Shown here piece after piece: positions 1 through 8,116 of a stretch of 64,000 bases of DNA. The notes under the pieces were generated by a model. The model did not search any database and had not been told where the DNA came from. It was given only the letters and a program-made list of their open reading frames with translations. The position numbers and the translations under genes were made by a program. The stretch's first letter is position 1; each line of letters opens with the position of its first letter. The stretch spans positions 1,736,001 through 1,800,000 of the forward strand of contig NZ_JAAUVN010000001.1 of assembly GCF_012030425.1 (NCBI RefSeq). Direction: 5' to 3'. This DNA is from Sphingobacterium sp. B16(2022) (GTDB lineage Bacteria; Bacteroidota; Bacteroidia; Sphingobacteriales; Sphingobacteriaceae).

Positions 1-78
1 GAACCTGCTATTCAATTCTACCGAAAGTATAAAGCGGACTTCGATGCCGAATGGATTAATGTATCGATAACATATTAG
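1..78 (+). CDS. C-terminal end of a probable GNAT acetyltransferase (partial)
   Basis: An open frame enters from the left edge and stops at TAG 76-78, giving 25 residues. The text PAIQFYRKYKADF followed by a W-x-x-V strand resembles the last helix and strand of GNAT N-acetyltransferases, where the A-x-x-F/L-Y-x-K element follows the acetyl-CoA site. Only this tail is visible, so substrate and start are unknown. The next gene begins 24 bases downstream on the same strand. The family call rests on a short motif and is tentative. Confidence 0.5.
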   Translation, partial: EPAIQFYRKYKADFDAEWINVSITY

Positions 79-102
79 AACAGAAAAGGACGGTTAAATT
101 AC

Positions 103-903
103 ATGAAACCAAAATACTATTTCAACCCCTCGATCATTTTTGCATTAATTGCCATTACTTCATGTACTGGTAACGATACGGCAAAAGAACAAAAGAAAGC
201 TAGTGGTGATACGCTTCATTATGACATGAAAGAAGTGCATCGGTATAGCAACTTTTTTGTGAAAGAAGGTGAAAAAATAGACACAACATTCTTCAGAGCT
301 AAATATCCACAATTCAAGGATACCGTCATCAACACATTACTCAATCAATCGATTAATTTAGAAGGTGATTCGGAAATCAGTATTTCAGCCAAAAGATTCG
401 TCGATGCATATGATGAATATGTAGAAGAAAATAGTGGCAGTTCTTCTGCAGCCTGGTTTCGGGATTTACAGGCAAAAGTATATCAAAATACCCCTAAGTT
501 TATCAGCATAGAAACCAACCAAACCGAATATACCGGTGGTGCTCATGGTGACCATTTTACTCTTTTTACACATTATGATATCAATTCAGATCAAAAAATA
601 ACATTAAACGATATCATAAATGAAGAAAATCAGAAAGAATTGATTAAAATTGCAGAAAAATACTTTCGCAAACTGGAAAATCTATCTGACAAAGAATCTT
701 TAAATGACAAGTTCTTTTTTGAAGCTGGCAATTTTGCCCTTGCAAACAATTTTGCTTTAGACAAAGAAGATCTACTTTTCTATTACAATGTATATGAAAT
801 TAAACCCTATTCTGGGGGAAATACAGCACTAAAAGTGCCATATAAGGATATAAAACACTTGATTTCAAACAAGGGTCTAGAATATATCAATAGTATTAAT
901 TAG
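103..903 (+). CDS. DUF4163/DUF3298-type lipoprotein
   Basis: This 266-residue exported lipoprotein has a hydrophobic signal ending in the lipobox AITSC, so Cys21 should be lipidated and the protein anchored in the envelope. The YTGGAHG motif at 143-149 is the signature I associate with DUF4163/DUF3298 proteins (RsiV and PdaC-like extracellular domains, some of which bind lysozyme or cell-wall fragments). An acidic D-x-N-x-D-x-x-I-T-L-x-D loop at 159-170 looks like a calcium-binding loop. It lies 27 bases before aspartate kinase on the same strand but need not share its function. The molecular role is unknown. Confidence 0.75.
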   Translation: MKPKYYFNPSIIFALIAITSCTGNDTAKEQKKASGDTLHYDMKEVHRYSNFFVKEGEKIDTTFFRAKYPQFKDTVINTLLNQSINLEGDSEISISAKRFVDAYDEYVEENSGSSSAAWFRDLQAKVYQNTPKFISIETNQTEYTGGAHGDHFTLFTHYDINSDQKITLNDIINEENQKELIKIAEKYFRKLENLSDKESLNDKFFFEAGNFALANNFALDKEDLLFYYNVYEIKPYSGGNTALKVPYKDIKHLISNKGLEYINSIN

Positions 904-930
904 CAATCAACCTCAACGTAATCCTATCCG

Positions 931-2193
931 ATGCAAGTTTTTAAATTTGGTGGCGCATCAGTCAAAGATGCTGAAAGTGTAAAAAATTCAGCACATATTA
1001 TCTCTAAATATAAAGTGGACGCTTTATTGGTCGTCGTCTCGGCCATGGGTAAAACCACCAACTTATTAGAAGACGTAACAAAAGCATATCACCAAAATAC
1101 AGGTGAAGCATTTGAAATACTTGAAAAAGCCAAAGCATTTCATTATAACATATTATCCGGTTTATTCGAAGATTCCAATCATCCCATATTTGATGAAATC
1201 GCCAATTGTTTTGTCGAAATCGAATGGATATTAGAAGAAGAACCACAAGATTCTTTTGATTATTTATTTGATCAAATCGTTTCTACGGGTGAAATCGTTT
1301 CTTCCAAAATTCTAGCGGCTTATCTCAATCACATTGGTGTAAAATCCCAATGGCTAGATGCCCGCAACTACATCATGACCGATAACACCTATACCGAAGC
1401 GCAGGTTAACTGGGAAAAGACTGAAGCTATTATTCAAGCTGAGATCCCAAAAATCCTTAGCGAATATATCGGTGTCACACAAGGATTTATAGGCTCGACA
1501 TCCGAAAATTTCACGACAACATTAGGTCGTGAAGGATCAGACTATTCGGCAGCAATCTTTGCAGCATGTTTAAATGCTGAACACGTGACAATCTGGAAGG
1601 ATGTACCAGGTGTACTCAATGCCGATCCAAAATGGTTTGAAAAAACTGAATTGATACCTGAATTATCTTATACAGATGCAATTGAATTGACCTATTATGG
1701 AGCAACCGTTATTCATCCGAAAACAATTAAGCCACTTCAGAATAAAAATATCCAGTTAAATGTGCGGTCGTTCCTAAATCCGGAAGTACCAGGAACTAAG
1801 ATCAAGAGCACAAATGTATCTTTACCTGTACCATCGTTTATTTTTAAGGTCAATCAAATTTTGATATCCATTTCACCGCGTGACTTTTCATTTATTGTAG
1901 AAGATAATCTGCGCGATATTTTCAATTTGTTTCACCAATTCCGCATTAAAATCAATATGATGCACAACAGTGCAATCAATTTTTCAGTTGCTGTAGACGA
2001 TACCGGTCAAAACATCCTGGAAGTACTGGACGAATTAAAGAAAAAATTCAAAGTCAATATTGAAACTGGTCTAGAGCTTATCACCATCCGTTACTATAAC
2101 CAAGAAACAATCAATAGAGTTTTAGTGGATAAACAGGTGATCAGCGAACTGAAAGATACCTATACTTGCCAGCTTCTTGTAAAAAAAATATAA
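931..2193 (+). CDS. lysC: Aspartate kinase (monofunctional)
   Basis: This enzyme phosphorylates L-aspartate with ATP, the first step toward lysine, threonine, methionine and diaminopimelate; it is cytosolic. The N-terminal KFGGAS at residues 5-10 is the kinase nucleotide motif, and TTLGREGSD at 196-204 plus the WKDVPGVLNADP block belong to the amino-acid kinase fold. The C-terminal part from about residue 305 is the ACT regulatory region that senses end-product amino acids. At 420 residues it is a stand-alone kinase, not fused to homoserine dehydrogenase. Its TAA is followed with no gap by the ATG of the next gene, so the two are almost certainly cotranscribed and translationally coupled. Confidence 0.93.
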   Translation: MQVFKFGGASVKDAESVKNSAHIISKYKVDALLVVVSAMGKTTNLLEDVTKAYHQNTGEAFEILEKAKAFHYNILSGLFEDSNHPIFDEIANCFVEIEWILEEEPQDSFDYLFDQIVSTGEIVSSKILAAYLNHIGVKSQWLDARNYIMTDNTYTEAQVNWEKTEAIIQAEIPKILSEYIGVTQGFIGSTSENFTTTLGREGSDYSAAIFAACLNAEHVTIWKDVPGVLNADPKWFEKTELIPELSYTDAIELTYYGATVIHPKTIKPLQNKNIQLNVRSFLNPEVPGTKIKSTNVSLPVPSFIFKVNQILISISPRDFSFIVEDNLRDIFNLFHQFRIKINMMHNSAINFSVAVDDTGQNILEVLDELKKKFKVNIETGLELITIRYYNQETINRVLVDKQVISELKDTYTCQLLVKKI

Positions 2194-3375
2194 ATGAATA
2201 CACTTATCCTTCAAAAGGAGGTTCAAGATTTTATTAATCAAAATGAATCAGAATCTTCCGCTAAATTAGCGCTAAAAAAATCTCCTTTTGAAGGAATTAC
2301 CTCGTCTGAACTTGCAACACAAATAGATGGCAGACAGCGATGTCGCAAAAAAATTCCGCTCTGGGCAGAAACTGCGAACATATATTACCCCGATAAATTA
2401 AACTTAGAACAATGTTCTTCGGAAAAAACAGCGATATTCAAAGTATCACTAATTCCGGAAAACGTCACTTTAATCGATATCACAAGCGGCTTTGGTATTG
2501 ATGATTTTTACTTTTCAAAAAGAGCTAAAAAAGTAATTTCCTGTGAGATCAATCCGCAACTTGCACTCATATCTCAATACAATGCCAAGCAATTACAAGC
2601 TAAAAACATAGAAGTTATCGCTTCAGATGGAGTAGACTATATTGCTAAAAATAAAGATCTTAACATAGGGTATATATACATAGATCCTTCCCGCAGGGTG
2701 GCGCAGCAAAAAGTTTTTATGTTGAGTGATTGCGAACCCAACATCGTTTCCTTACAGGAAAACTTTCTACAAAGAGCAGCCCATATCATGATAAAAGTTG
2801 CTCCTCTTCTGGACATCACAGCAGCATTGTCTGAGCTAAACCATGTCAAGCAAATCTATGTCATTAGTCTCCAAAATGACTGTAAAGAGCTACTTTTCAT
2901 TCAAGAAAGAGATTTTTCTGGTCAACCAGAGATTACCGCTGTCCGTATTTTTGGTGACAAAACACAACAATTCACATTCACACAGGCAGAAGAAACTGAA
3001 ACGGTCACTTCATTTTCAGCACCGCTGCGTTATCTTTATGAACCGGATGTATGTCTTACTAAAGCTGGTGCTTTTAAGAGTATAACCAAAGCATTTGATC
3101 TTAAAAAACTGCACCAACATACGCACCTATATAGTTCAGAAATTTACCAAGAAGATTTTTTAGGAAAAATTTATGAAATCATCGAAGTTATTCCGTTTTC
3201 CATCTTCAAAAAATCAAAAGAAAAATTAAGAACAAACGCTGTAGCTAGAAATTTCCCTTTAAAAACAGAAGTACTAAAAAAGAAATTTAAAATTATGGAC
3301 GGCGGTGAATTACATAGTTTTTTTACTACAGATCATACAGGAGAACTGATTGTCATCCACGCGACACGAAAATAG
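2194..3375 (+). CDS. THUMP-like class I SAM-dependent methyltransferase (PG_1098 type)
   Basis: This 393-residue cytosolic protein looks like the Bacteroidota PG_1098-type family, which joins a Rossmann methyltransferase domain to ferredoxin-like and THUMP-like domains and is presumed to act on RNA. Motif I is DITSGFGID at 95-103, the motif II acid is E118, and YIDPSRR at 162-168 sits where N6-adenine and RNA methyltransferases carry their D/N-P-P-Y-like motif. The C-terminus (VARNFPL, then the MDGGELHSFF region) matches the THUMP-like module as I remember it. The start codon abuts the aspartate kinase stop. The methylated substrate is not known to me. Confidence 0.82.
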   Translation: MNTLILQKEVQDFINQNESESSAKLALKKSPFEGITSSELATQIDGRQRCRKKIPLWAETANIYYPDKLNLEQCSSEKTAIFKVSLIPENVTLIDITSGFGIDDFYFSKRAKKVISCEINPQLALISQYNAKQLQAKNIEVIASDGVDYIAKNKDLNIGYIYIDPSRRVAQQKVFMLSDCEPNIVSLQENFLQRAAHIMIKVAPLLDITAALSELNHVKQIYVISLQNDCKELLFIQERDFSGQPEITAVRIFGDKTQQFTFTQAEETETVTSFSAPLRYLYEPDVCLTKAGAFKSITKAFDLKKLHQHTHLYSSEIYQEDFLGKIYEIIEVIPFSIFKKSKEKLRTNAVARNFPLKTEVLKKKFKIMDGGELHSFFTTDHTGELIVIHATRK

Positions 3376-3428
3376 TAAAGCGACAATACCATTACATATT
3401 TTCCTAAAATAAAGCATAATTTTATTAT

Positions 3429-4421
3429 ATGAGAAATATTGCTTTATCAGCTTTAGATCTTGCGCCAATCAAAAAAGGTTGCACAACGTCAGAAGCATAT
3501 AACAGAACCATAAAAATAGCGCAACATATTGAGCAGTTAGGATATAAAAGAATCTGGGTAGCAGAACATCACAATATGGAATACATTGCCAGTTCAGCAA
3601 CCTCGCTCGTTATTCAGCACATTGCAGCAAACACCAAAACCATTCGTGTTGGATCTGGAGGTATTATGCTACCGAACCATTCGCCCCTTGTCATTGCAGA
3701 GCAATTCGGTACCTTAGAGACTCTTTATCCAAATCGTATTGATCTTGGATTAGGCAGAGCTCCTGGAACGGATCAAGAAACAGCAATGGCATTACGTCGC
3801 AATAATTTTAATACAGCATACCAATTTCCACAGGATGTTGCGGCACTGCAACAATATTTTAGTGACAGTAATGTTGACTCCAAAGTAAGAGCTTTTCCGG
3901 CCGAAGGTCTAAACGTTCCTTTATATATTTTAGGATCCAGTACAGACAGTGCCTATTTAGCCGCCAGCCTTGGACTACCCTATGCATTTGCCGCACATTT
4001 TGCACCGGCACAACTGGCTCAAGCAAGTGCCATCTACCACCAGAACTTCAAACCGTCAGCTAGTCTTTCAGCACCATATTTTATTGTTTGTGTCAATGTA
4101 ATTGCCGCGAAAACAGTAGAAGAAGCCGAATTACAGTCAACAAGTGTGAAAAATTTATTTGCGGGGATTCTAACCAATACAAGAGCACCATTGTCACCTC
4201 CAACATTTGAGGTTATTTACAAAGGGATTCCAAGTATTGAACAAGCCGCAGACAATATGCTTTCCTGCAGCTTTATAGGAGACAAAGAGACCATCAGAAA
4301 GGAATTGGAACCGTTCATCGAAAAACTACAAATCGATGAACTTATGGTCATATCTTATATTTATGATGATCAAAAATGTCTTGACTCGTTCCGTATATTG
4401 AAAGAAGCATTAACAGATTAA
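3429..4421 (+). CDS. Luciferase-like (LLM class) flavin oxidoreductase
   Basis: This 330-residue protein belongs to the bacterial luciferase-like monooxygenase family of FMN-dependent TIM-barrel enzymes. Supporting text includes [17 protein letters not shown], the [19 protein letters not shown] block and [13 protein letters not shown], typical of the single-component YhbW/MsnO8-like subgroup. It begins 53 bases after the methyltransferase on the same strand, so it may be transcribed with it, although the gap could hold its own promoter. The natural substrate cannot be read from the sequence. A second, more distant LLM protein lies at 30801-31799. Confidence 0.88.
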   Translation: MRNIALSALDLAPIKKGCTTSEAYNRTIKIAQHIEQLGYKRIWVAEHHNMEYIASSATSLVIQHIAANTKTIRVGSGGIMLPNHSPLVIAEQFGTLETLYPNRIDLGLGRAPGTDQETAMALRRNNFNTAYQFPQDVAALQQYFSDSNVDSKVRAFPAEGLNVPLYILGSSTDSAYLAASLGLPYAFAAHFAPAQLAQASAIYHQNFKPSASLSAPYFIVCVNVIAAKTVEEAELQSTSVKNLFAGILTNTRAPLSPPTFEVIYKGIPSIEQAADNMLSCSFIGDKETIRKELEPFIEKLQIDELMVISYIYDDQKCLDSFRILKEALTD

Positions 4422-4434
4422 GAAAGTTTATTTA

Positions 4435-4486
4435 CATCGTGCATTAAAATTTCTATATTTAATTATTCAAATTATAATGCACGATG
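4435..4486 (+). promoter_or_regulatory. Inverted repeat burying a start codon
   Basis: CATCGTGCATTA (4435-4446) and TAATGCACGATG (4475-4486) are a perfect 12-base inverted repeat around a 28-base AT-rich loop. The last three bases of the right arm are the ATG of the lipoprotein gene at 4484, so the folded RNA would hide its start codon. It could equally end transcription from the upstream gene, although no T-run follows the right arm. Confidence 0.5.
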
Positions 4487-5299
4487 AAATATTTAAGCCT
4501 TACAGCACTATTTATAACACTTATTTTTCAGTCCTGTCAAAATCAGAGTCCGGTTAATAAGACAATTCCTAATGACACTGCCGCTAGTGAAATAACAAGC
4601 GACACAAATGCAGTGAGCAAGCCTAGCATCAAAACCTCTACCAATAAAGAAGCATCCATTTTCATGATAGATACCTATCGGATTTATGACGATTCAGAAG
4701 ATCCGAGCAAAATTTTAAATGATGGATGGCTAGATCTTTATGAGGAAAAAGGAGAATATTACCTTGCAAAGGTCGATTATAAAATAGAAGATGGATTCAG
4801 TGAGTGTGCGGGAGTACCCACGAAAGGAGTAATTTCAAAAAGAAATTCCATCCTATTTCTCAATTTCCCTTTTTTAAAAGCAGGAAAAATTGAAAATCTA
4901 AAGATCACCAAAGCTGAAATATGGCCTAAAGAAACTGTTCAGTATAATTTTAACAACCAGAAATACTTGTTAAAAGGATATGGTGACATTGTAGGAACCA
5001 ATATTCAAACAAATGACCAAAACCATGAAGAAGTCTTTCATGATGTTAAAAATTATAAATTAACATGTTCATTCAACGGAAACTCAGAAATAAACATGTT
5101 CAAAGCTGACCAATTTAATGACACTTTTATCAAAACATTATTTGTAGGAGATATTGATCGTGATGGAAAACTTGATTTTATTATTTCAACCCCGACCGAT
5201 TACGAAGAAAACAGCATTATGCTTATCCTTTCATCTCAAATAAGAGATAACGATATGGAGAAAAGCAGCTATAAGCAAGATGTCCAATTTGATTGTTAA
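4484..5299 (+). CDS. Lipoprotein with a calcium-loop repeat, function unknown
   Basis: This 271-residue exported protein has a signal peptide ending in the lipobox FQSC (Cys18), followed by a Ser/Thr/Asn-rich linker to about residue 60 and a globular domain. Near the C-terminus, GDIDRDGKLDFIIS is a D-x-D-x-D-G-x-x-D loop of the FG-GAP/VCBS calcium-binding type. I do not recognise the family. The start lies inside a 12-base inverted repeat. The DUF1345 gene follows two bases after the stop, so the pair is probably one transcript. Confidence 0.7.
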   Translation: MKYLSLTALFITLIFQSCQNQSPVNKTIPNDTAASEITSDTNAVSKPSIKTSTNKEASIFMIDTYRIYDDSEDPSKILNDGWLDLYEEKGEYYLAKVDYKIEDGFSECAGVPTKGVISKRNSILFLNFPFLKAGKIENLKITKAEIWPKETVQYNFNNQKYLLKGYGDIVGTNIQTNDQNHEEVFHDVKNYKLTCSFNGNSEINMFKADQFNDTFIKTLFVGDIDRDGKLDFIISTPTDYEENSIMLILSSQIRDNDMEKSSYKQDVQFDC

Positions 5300-5301
5300 C
5301 G

Positions 5302-5958
5302 ATGAAAATAAAGGCGATCATACAGGATTTCAATCCGGTTCAAAAATGTATATTTTCATTTTCCTTTAGCATCCTAACAGCTGTTATTTGCTATTGTCTA
5401 AATATAAACCTCTTAATGAGTGCTATACTTTTTTGGATTACCTTTAGTTTGAGTTACAGCGCTGTGTCGTGGTTTATCTTTTACCAGATGCCCGTAAACC
5501 GAATTGTTAGAAAAGCGGCATCCGAAGACGGAAGCCGTCTATTTGTATCCATTTTTATTTTAATGGCAAGTTTTGCCTGTTTGTTCGCTGTACTTCTCAT
5601 TATTATCACAGATAGTACGACCGATATGCCCAAGGGCGCAAGCATCAGCATCTGTGTATTAAGTATGATGAGCTCTTGGTTTTTGGTACATACGACCTAT
5701 GTCTTCCATTACGCACATCTGTACTATGCAGACGGTGCCACTGGTAAAGGATTGGATTTCCCAGGAAATGAAAAACCTGATTATATGGACTTTGCATACT
5801 TTTCATTTGTGCTCGGTTGTACATTTCAAGTTTCTGATATTGAAGTTTCGTCACGAAAAATTAGAAGAGTGGTTCTGTTTCATGGATTACTCGCTTTCGC
5901 TTTAAATACATTTGTTGTTGCATTAACAATAAATATTATTTCCGGCCTTATACATTAA
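5302..5958 (+). CDS. DUF1345 family inner-membrane protein
   Basis: This 218-residue protein has four or five hydrophobic segments and closes with YMDFAYFSFVLGCTFQVSDIEV, which I recognise as the conserved core of DUF1345 membrane proteins. The preceding YADGATGKGLDFPG loop also fits. The open frame extends to a TTG at 5293 that overlaps the upstream stop; I chose the ATG at 5302, two bases after that TAA, as the natural coupled start. Function is unknown for the family. An inverted repeat at 6067-6097 downstream closes the opposing ammonium transporter gene. Confidence 0.85.
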   Translation: MKIKAIIQDFNPVQKCIFSFSFSILTAVICYCLNINLLMSAILFWITFSLSYSAVSWFIFYQMPVNRIVRKAASEDGSRLFVSIFILMASFACLFAVLLIIITDSTTDMPKGASISICVLSMMSSWFLVHTTYVFHYAHLYYADGATGKGLDFPGNEKPDYMDFAYFSFVLGCTFQVSDIEVSSRKIRRVVLFHGLLAFALNTFVVALTINIISGLIH

Positions 5959-6053
5959 CCAAAAAATTTGTACTGGCTACAGACCCTTTCTGGATCAATA
6001 CAAAAAAATCAAATAGCATATCGTTCTAAAAGCGAAGCCTTGTTACAAAATGC

Positions 6054-6097
6054 CCATTTAAAAAGAAAACGCACCCATCGAGCGATGGTGTGCGTTT
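6054..6097 (-). terminator. Rho-independent terminator of the ammonium transporter gene
   Basis: AAACGCACCCATCG (6067-6080) pairs with CGATGGTGTGCGTTT (6083-6097), with one bulged base. Read on the minus strand, the stem is followed by a T-rich run (complement of 6054-6066). It lies just downstream of the transporter stop at 6126. Confidence 0.8.
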
Positions 6098-6125
6098 CTA
6101 ATTGAAAGGGAATTGAAAGGAATCT

Positions 6126-7436
6126 TTATAATTTCTCTGCATGTTGTGAAATATCCATACCTAATAACTCCTCCTCCTCAGATGCACGAAGGGGTGAAAT
6201 CAGATCTGTTATTTTCAACAATAAGAAAGCAACAATTAAAATAAAAGCAGCGGACGCAAACAAACCAATTATATGCGCCTTAAATAGGGTTATTTCACCA
6301 AAAAATAAACCGTTATGCTCAACAACACCATTAATTTGTTTATGAGCAAATACACCCGTCAAAATCATCCCTACAATACCTCCAACACCATGACAAGGAA
6401 AAACATCTAACGTATCATCGACCTTTGAACGGGTACGCCAATCGACCACAAGGCGACTTACAATTGCGGCTACAGCACCAATTACTAATGAATGCGGAAC
6501 AGTTACAAATCCGGCAGCCGGCGTAATCGCAACCAGACCCACTACTAGACCAATACAGGTTCCCATTGCAGATGGTTTAGTACCACGGATAGCATCAAAG
6601 AAAATCCAGGTAAGTGCAGCTGCTGCCGAAGCCGTCATTGTTGTTGATAGTGCCGTCGAAGCAAGGCTAGAAGCAGAAAAGGCAGAACCGGCATTAAAAC
6701 CAAACCAGCCAAACCACAGCATACCGGTACCGAGCAATACATAGGTTACACGTGCAGGTGTATGATGACCAGGCTCTCTACCCTGTTTTAAGTAAATCGC
6801 TGAAGCCAGTGCTGTTAAGCCCGCTGACATATGTACGACAGTTCCTCCGGCAAAATCCAAAACACCCAGCTTAAACAATAAGCCATCAGGATGCCAGGTA
6901 GCATGTGCCAAAGGAGCATATATGAAGACGAAAAATAAACAGATGAACAAAATATAAGATGTAAAACGGATACGCTCTGCAAAAGCCCCCGTAATAAGCG
7001 CCGGTGTAATGATCGCAAATTTCAATTGAAACATAGCAAACAGTGCAAATGGAATCGTTGGAGCACCCACCCAAGGTTTACCATCAATTACATGATCAAA
7101 CATAAAATACGTCATCGGATTACCGATGAAACCTCCGATACTATCTCCAAATACTAAACTAAAACCAAAAACAACCCAAATAACACTAACAACAGCCATA
7201 CAGATGAAACTTTGAAGCATCGTTGAAATAACATTCTTCTTTCTAACCATTCCACCATAAAAATATGCTAAACCCGGTGTCATAATTAGCACTAATGCCG
7301 TTGAAGTCAACATCCATGCTACATCAGCTCCATTATATTCATAATTTCCATCATTTTTAGGTAAAGAAGGAAAAAATAGTGCCATTAAAACTATTATTAC
7401 CATAAAATAGAAAGGAATCGCTGTTTTTTTAATCAT
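6126..7436 (-). CDS. amt: Ammonium transporter (Amt/MEP/Rh family)
   Basis: This 436-residue inner-membrane channel imports ammonium. It has eleven or more membrane spans and the family block MTPGLAYFYGGMVRKKNV, the WFGFNAGSA segment, and both pore histidines expected from AmtB (in VVHMSAG and PCHGVGG). The first span (about residues 5-25) is followed by a short extracytoplasmic loop before the Amt core, which may be a cleaved signal. The C-terminal tail ends in the acidic EEEELLGMDISQHAEKL. No glnK (PII) gene lies beside it here, unlike many Amt loci, and it has its own terminator. Confidence 0.96.
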   Translation of the reverse strand: MIKKTAIPFYFMVIIVLMALFFPSLPKNDGNYEYNGADVAWMLTSTALVLIMTPGLAYFYGGMVRKKNVISTMLQSFICMAVVSVIWVVFGFSLVFGDSIGGFIGNPMTYFMFDHVIDGKPWVGAPTIPFALFAMFQLKFAIITPALITGAFAERIRFTSYILFICLFFVFIYAPLAHATWHPDGLLFKLGVLDFAGGTVVHMSAGLTALASAIYLKQGREPGHHTPARVTYVLLGTGMLWFGWFGFNAGSAFSASSLASTALSTTMTASAAAALTWIFFDAIRGTKPSAMGTCIGLVVGLVAITPAAGFVTVPHSLVIGAVAAIVSRLVVDWRTRSKVDDTLDVFPCHGVGGIVGMILTGVFAHKQINGVVEHNGLFFGEITLFKAHIIGLFASAAFILIVAFLLLKITDLISPLRASEEEELLGMDISQHAEKL

Positions 7437-7590
7437 TTTTAATTGTTTTGTTAATCAATATCCAAATTAAGGCAAAAATTACAGTAAAAACAATATTTAT
7501 TTCAAATATTTTCAAATAAAACATCAAAATTCTACAAAAACACAAACAACAACAGATATATAATGCATTTTACTAAATATAAAACAGAAA

Positions 7591-7620
7591 AAGGGGGTAG
7601 AAACTTAATTCTACCCCCTT
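7591..7620 (-). terminator. Terminator downstream of thioredoxin
   Basis: AAGGGGGTAGAA (7591-7602) and TTCTACCCCCTT (7609-7620) form a perfect 12-base stem with a 6-base loop. On the minus strand the stem is followed by a T-rich stretch. It ends the trxA transcript, whose stop is at 7684. Confidence 0.85.
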
Positions 7621-7683
7621 TAACAAGACTTATATAACAAAAAACTACATTTGTCTACTTGATATTATCTTAATAATACTTGC

Positions 7684-8007
7684 TTAAGCACCAATTTGCT
7701 TATCCAGTTTCTCACTTAGCACTGATTTTGGCACAGCACCGATTTGTTTATCGACAATCTCACCATTTTTGAAGAATAATAACGCAGGAATATTACGAAT
7801 TCCAAAACGAACTGAAATTTCTGGGTTTTCATCTACATTTACTTTTCCGATTACCGCTGTATCAGCATAATCCTTAGCCAACTCTTCTACAATTGGACCT
7901 ACCATACGACATGGACCACACCACTCTGCCCAAAAGTCAATTAAAACTGGTTTGTCTGATTTCAACACAACTTCTTCAAAGTTGCTATCTGTAATTTCTA
8001 AAGCCAT
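7684..8007 (-). CDS. trxA: Thioredoxin
   Basis: This is a 107-residue cytosolic dithiol-disulfide oxidoreductase. The active site WCGPC places the redox cysteines at 30 and 33 within FWAEWCGPCRM, and the cis-proline loop RNIPAL is present; length is normal for a stand-alone thioredoxin. It reduces ribonucleotide reductase, peroxiredoxins and other targets. It lies 109 bases downstream of dnaE on the same strand with its own -7 element in that gap, so it can be transcribed alone. Confidence 0.96.
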   Translation of the reverse strand: MALEITDSNFEEVVLKSDKPVLIDFWAEWCGPCRMVGPIVEELAKDYADTAVIGKVNVDENPEISVRFGIRNIPALLFFKNGEIVDKQIGAVPKSVLSEKLDKQIGA

Positions 8008-8064
8008 ATTTTTATTTTTTTAACCGAAGTTATTTGATAATTATTATTTACTCATTTATAAGAA

Positions 8065-8072
8065 CAAATATA
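8065..8072 (-). promoter_or_regulatory. Bacteroidota -7 element of trxA
   Basis: The minus strand reads TATATTTG here, matching TAnnTTTG, about 58 bases upstream of the trxA start. No good -33 TTTG is seen at the expected spacing, so this is a partial match. Confidence 0.45.
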
Positions 8073-8116
8073 ATAAAGATGTCCGTAATATAAGTGTAAT
8101 ATTAAATTGACACCAT

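Noticed and set aside
5293..5301. TTG start for the DUF1345 gene
   Set aside because: It overlaps the previous stop by a few bases; an ATG two bases after that stop is simpler. The same reasoning was used at 21988, 24955, 37684, 48589, 49411, 51185 and 57361.
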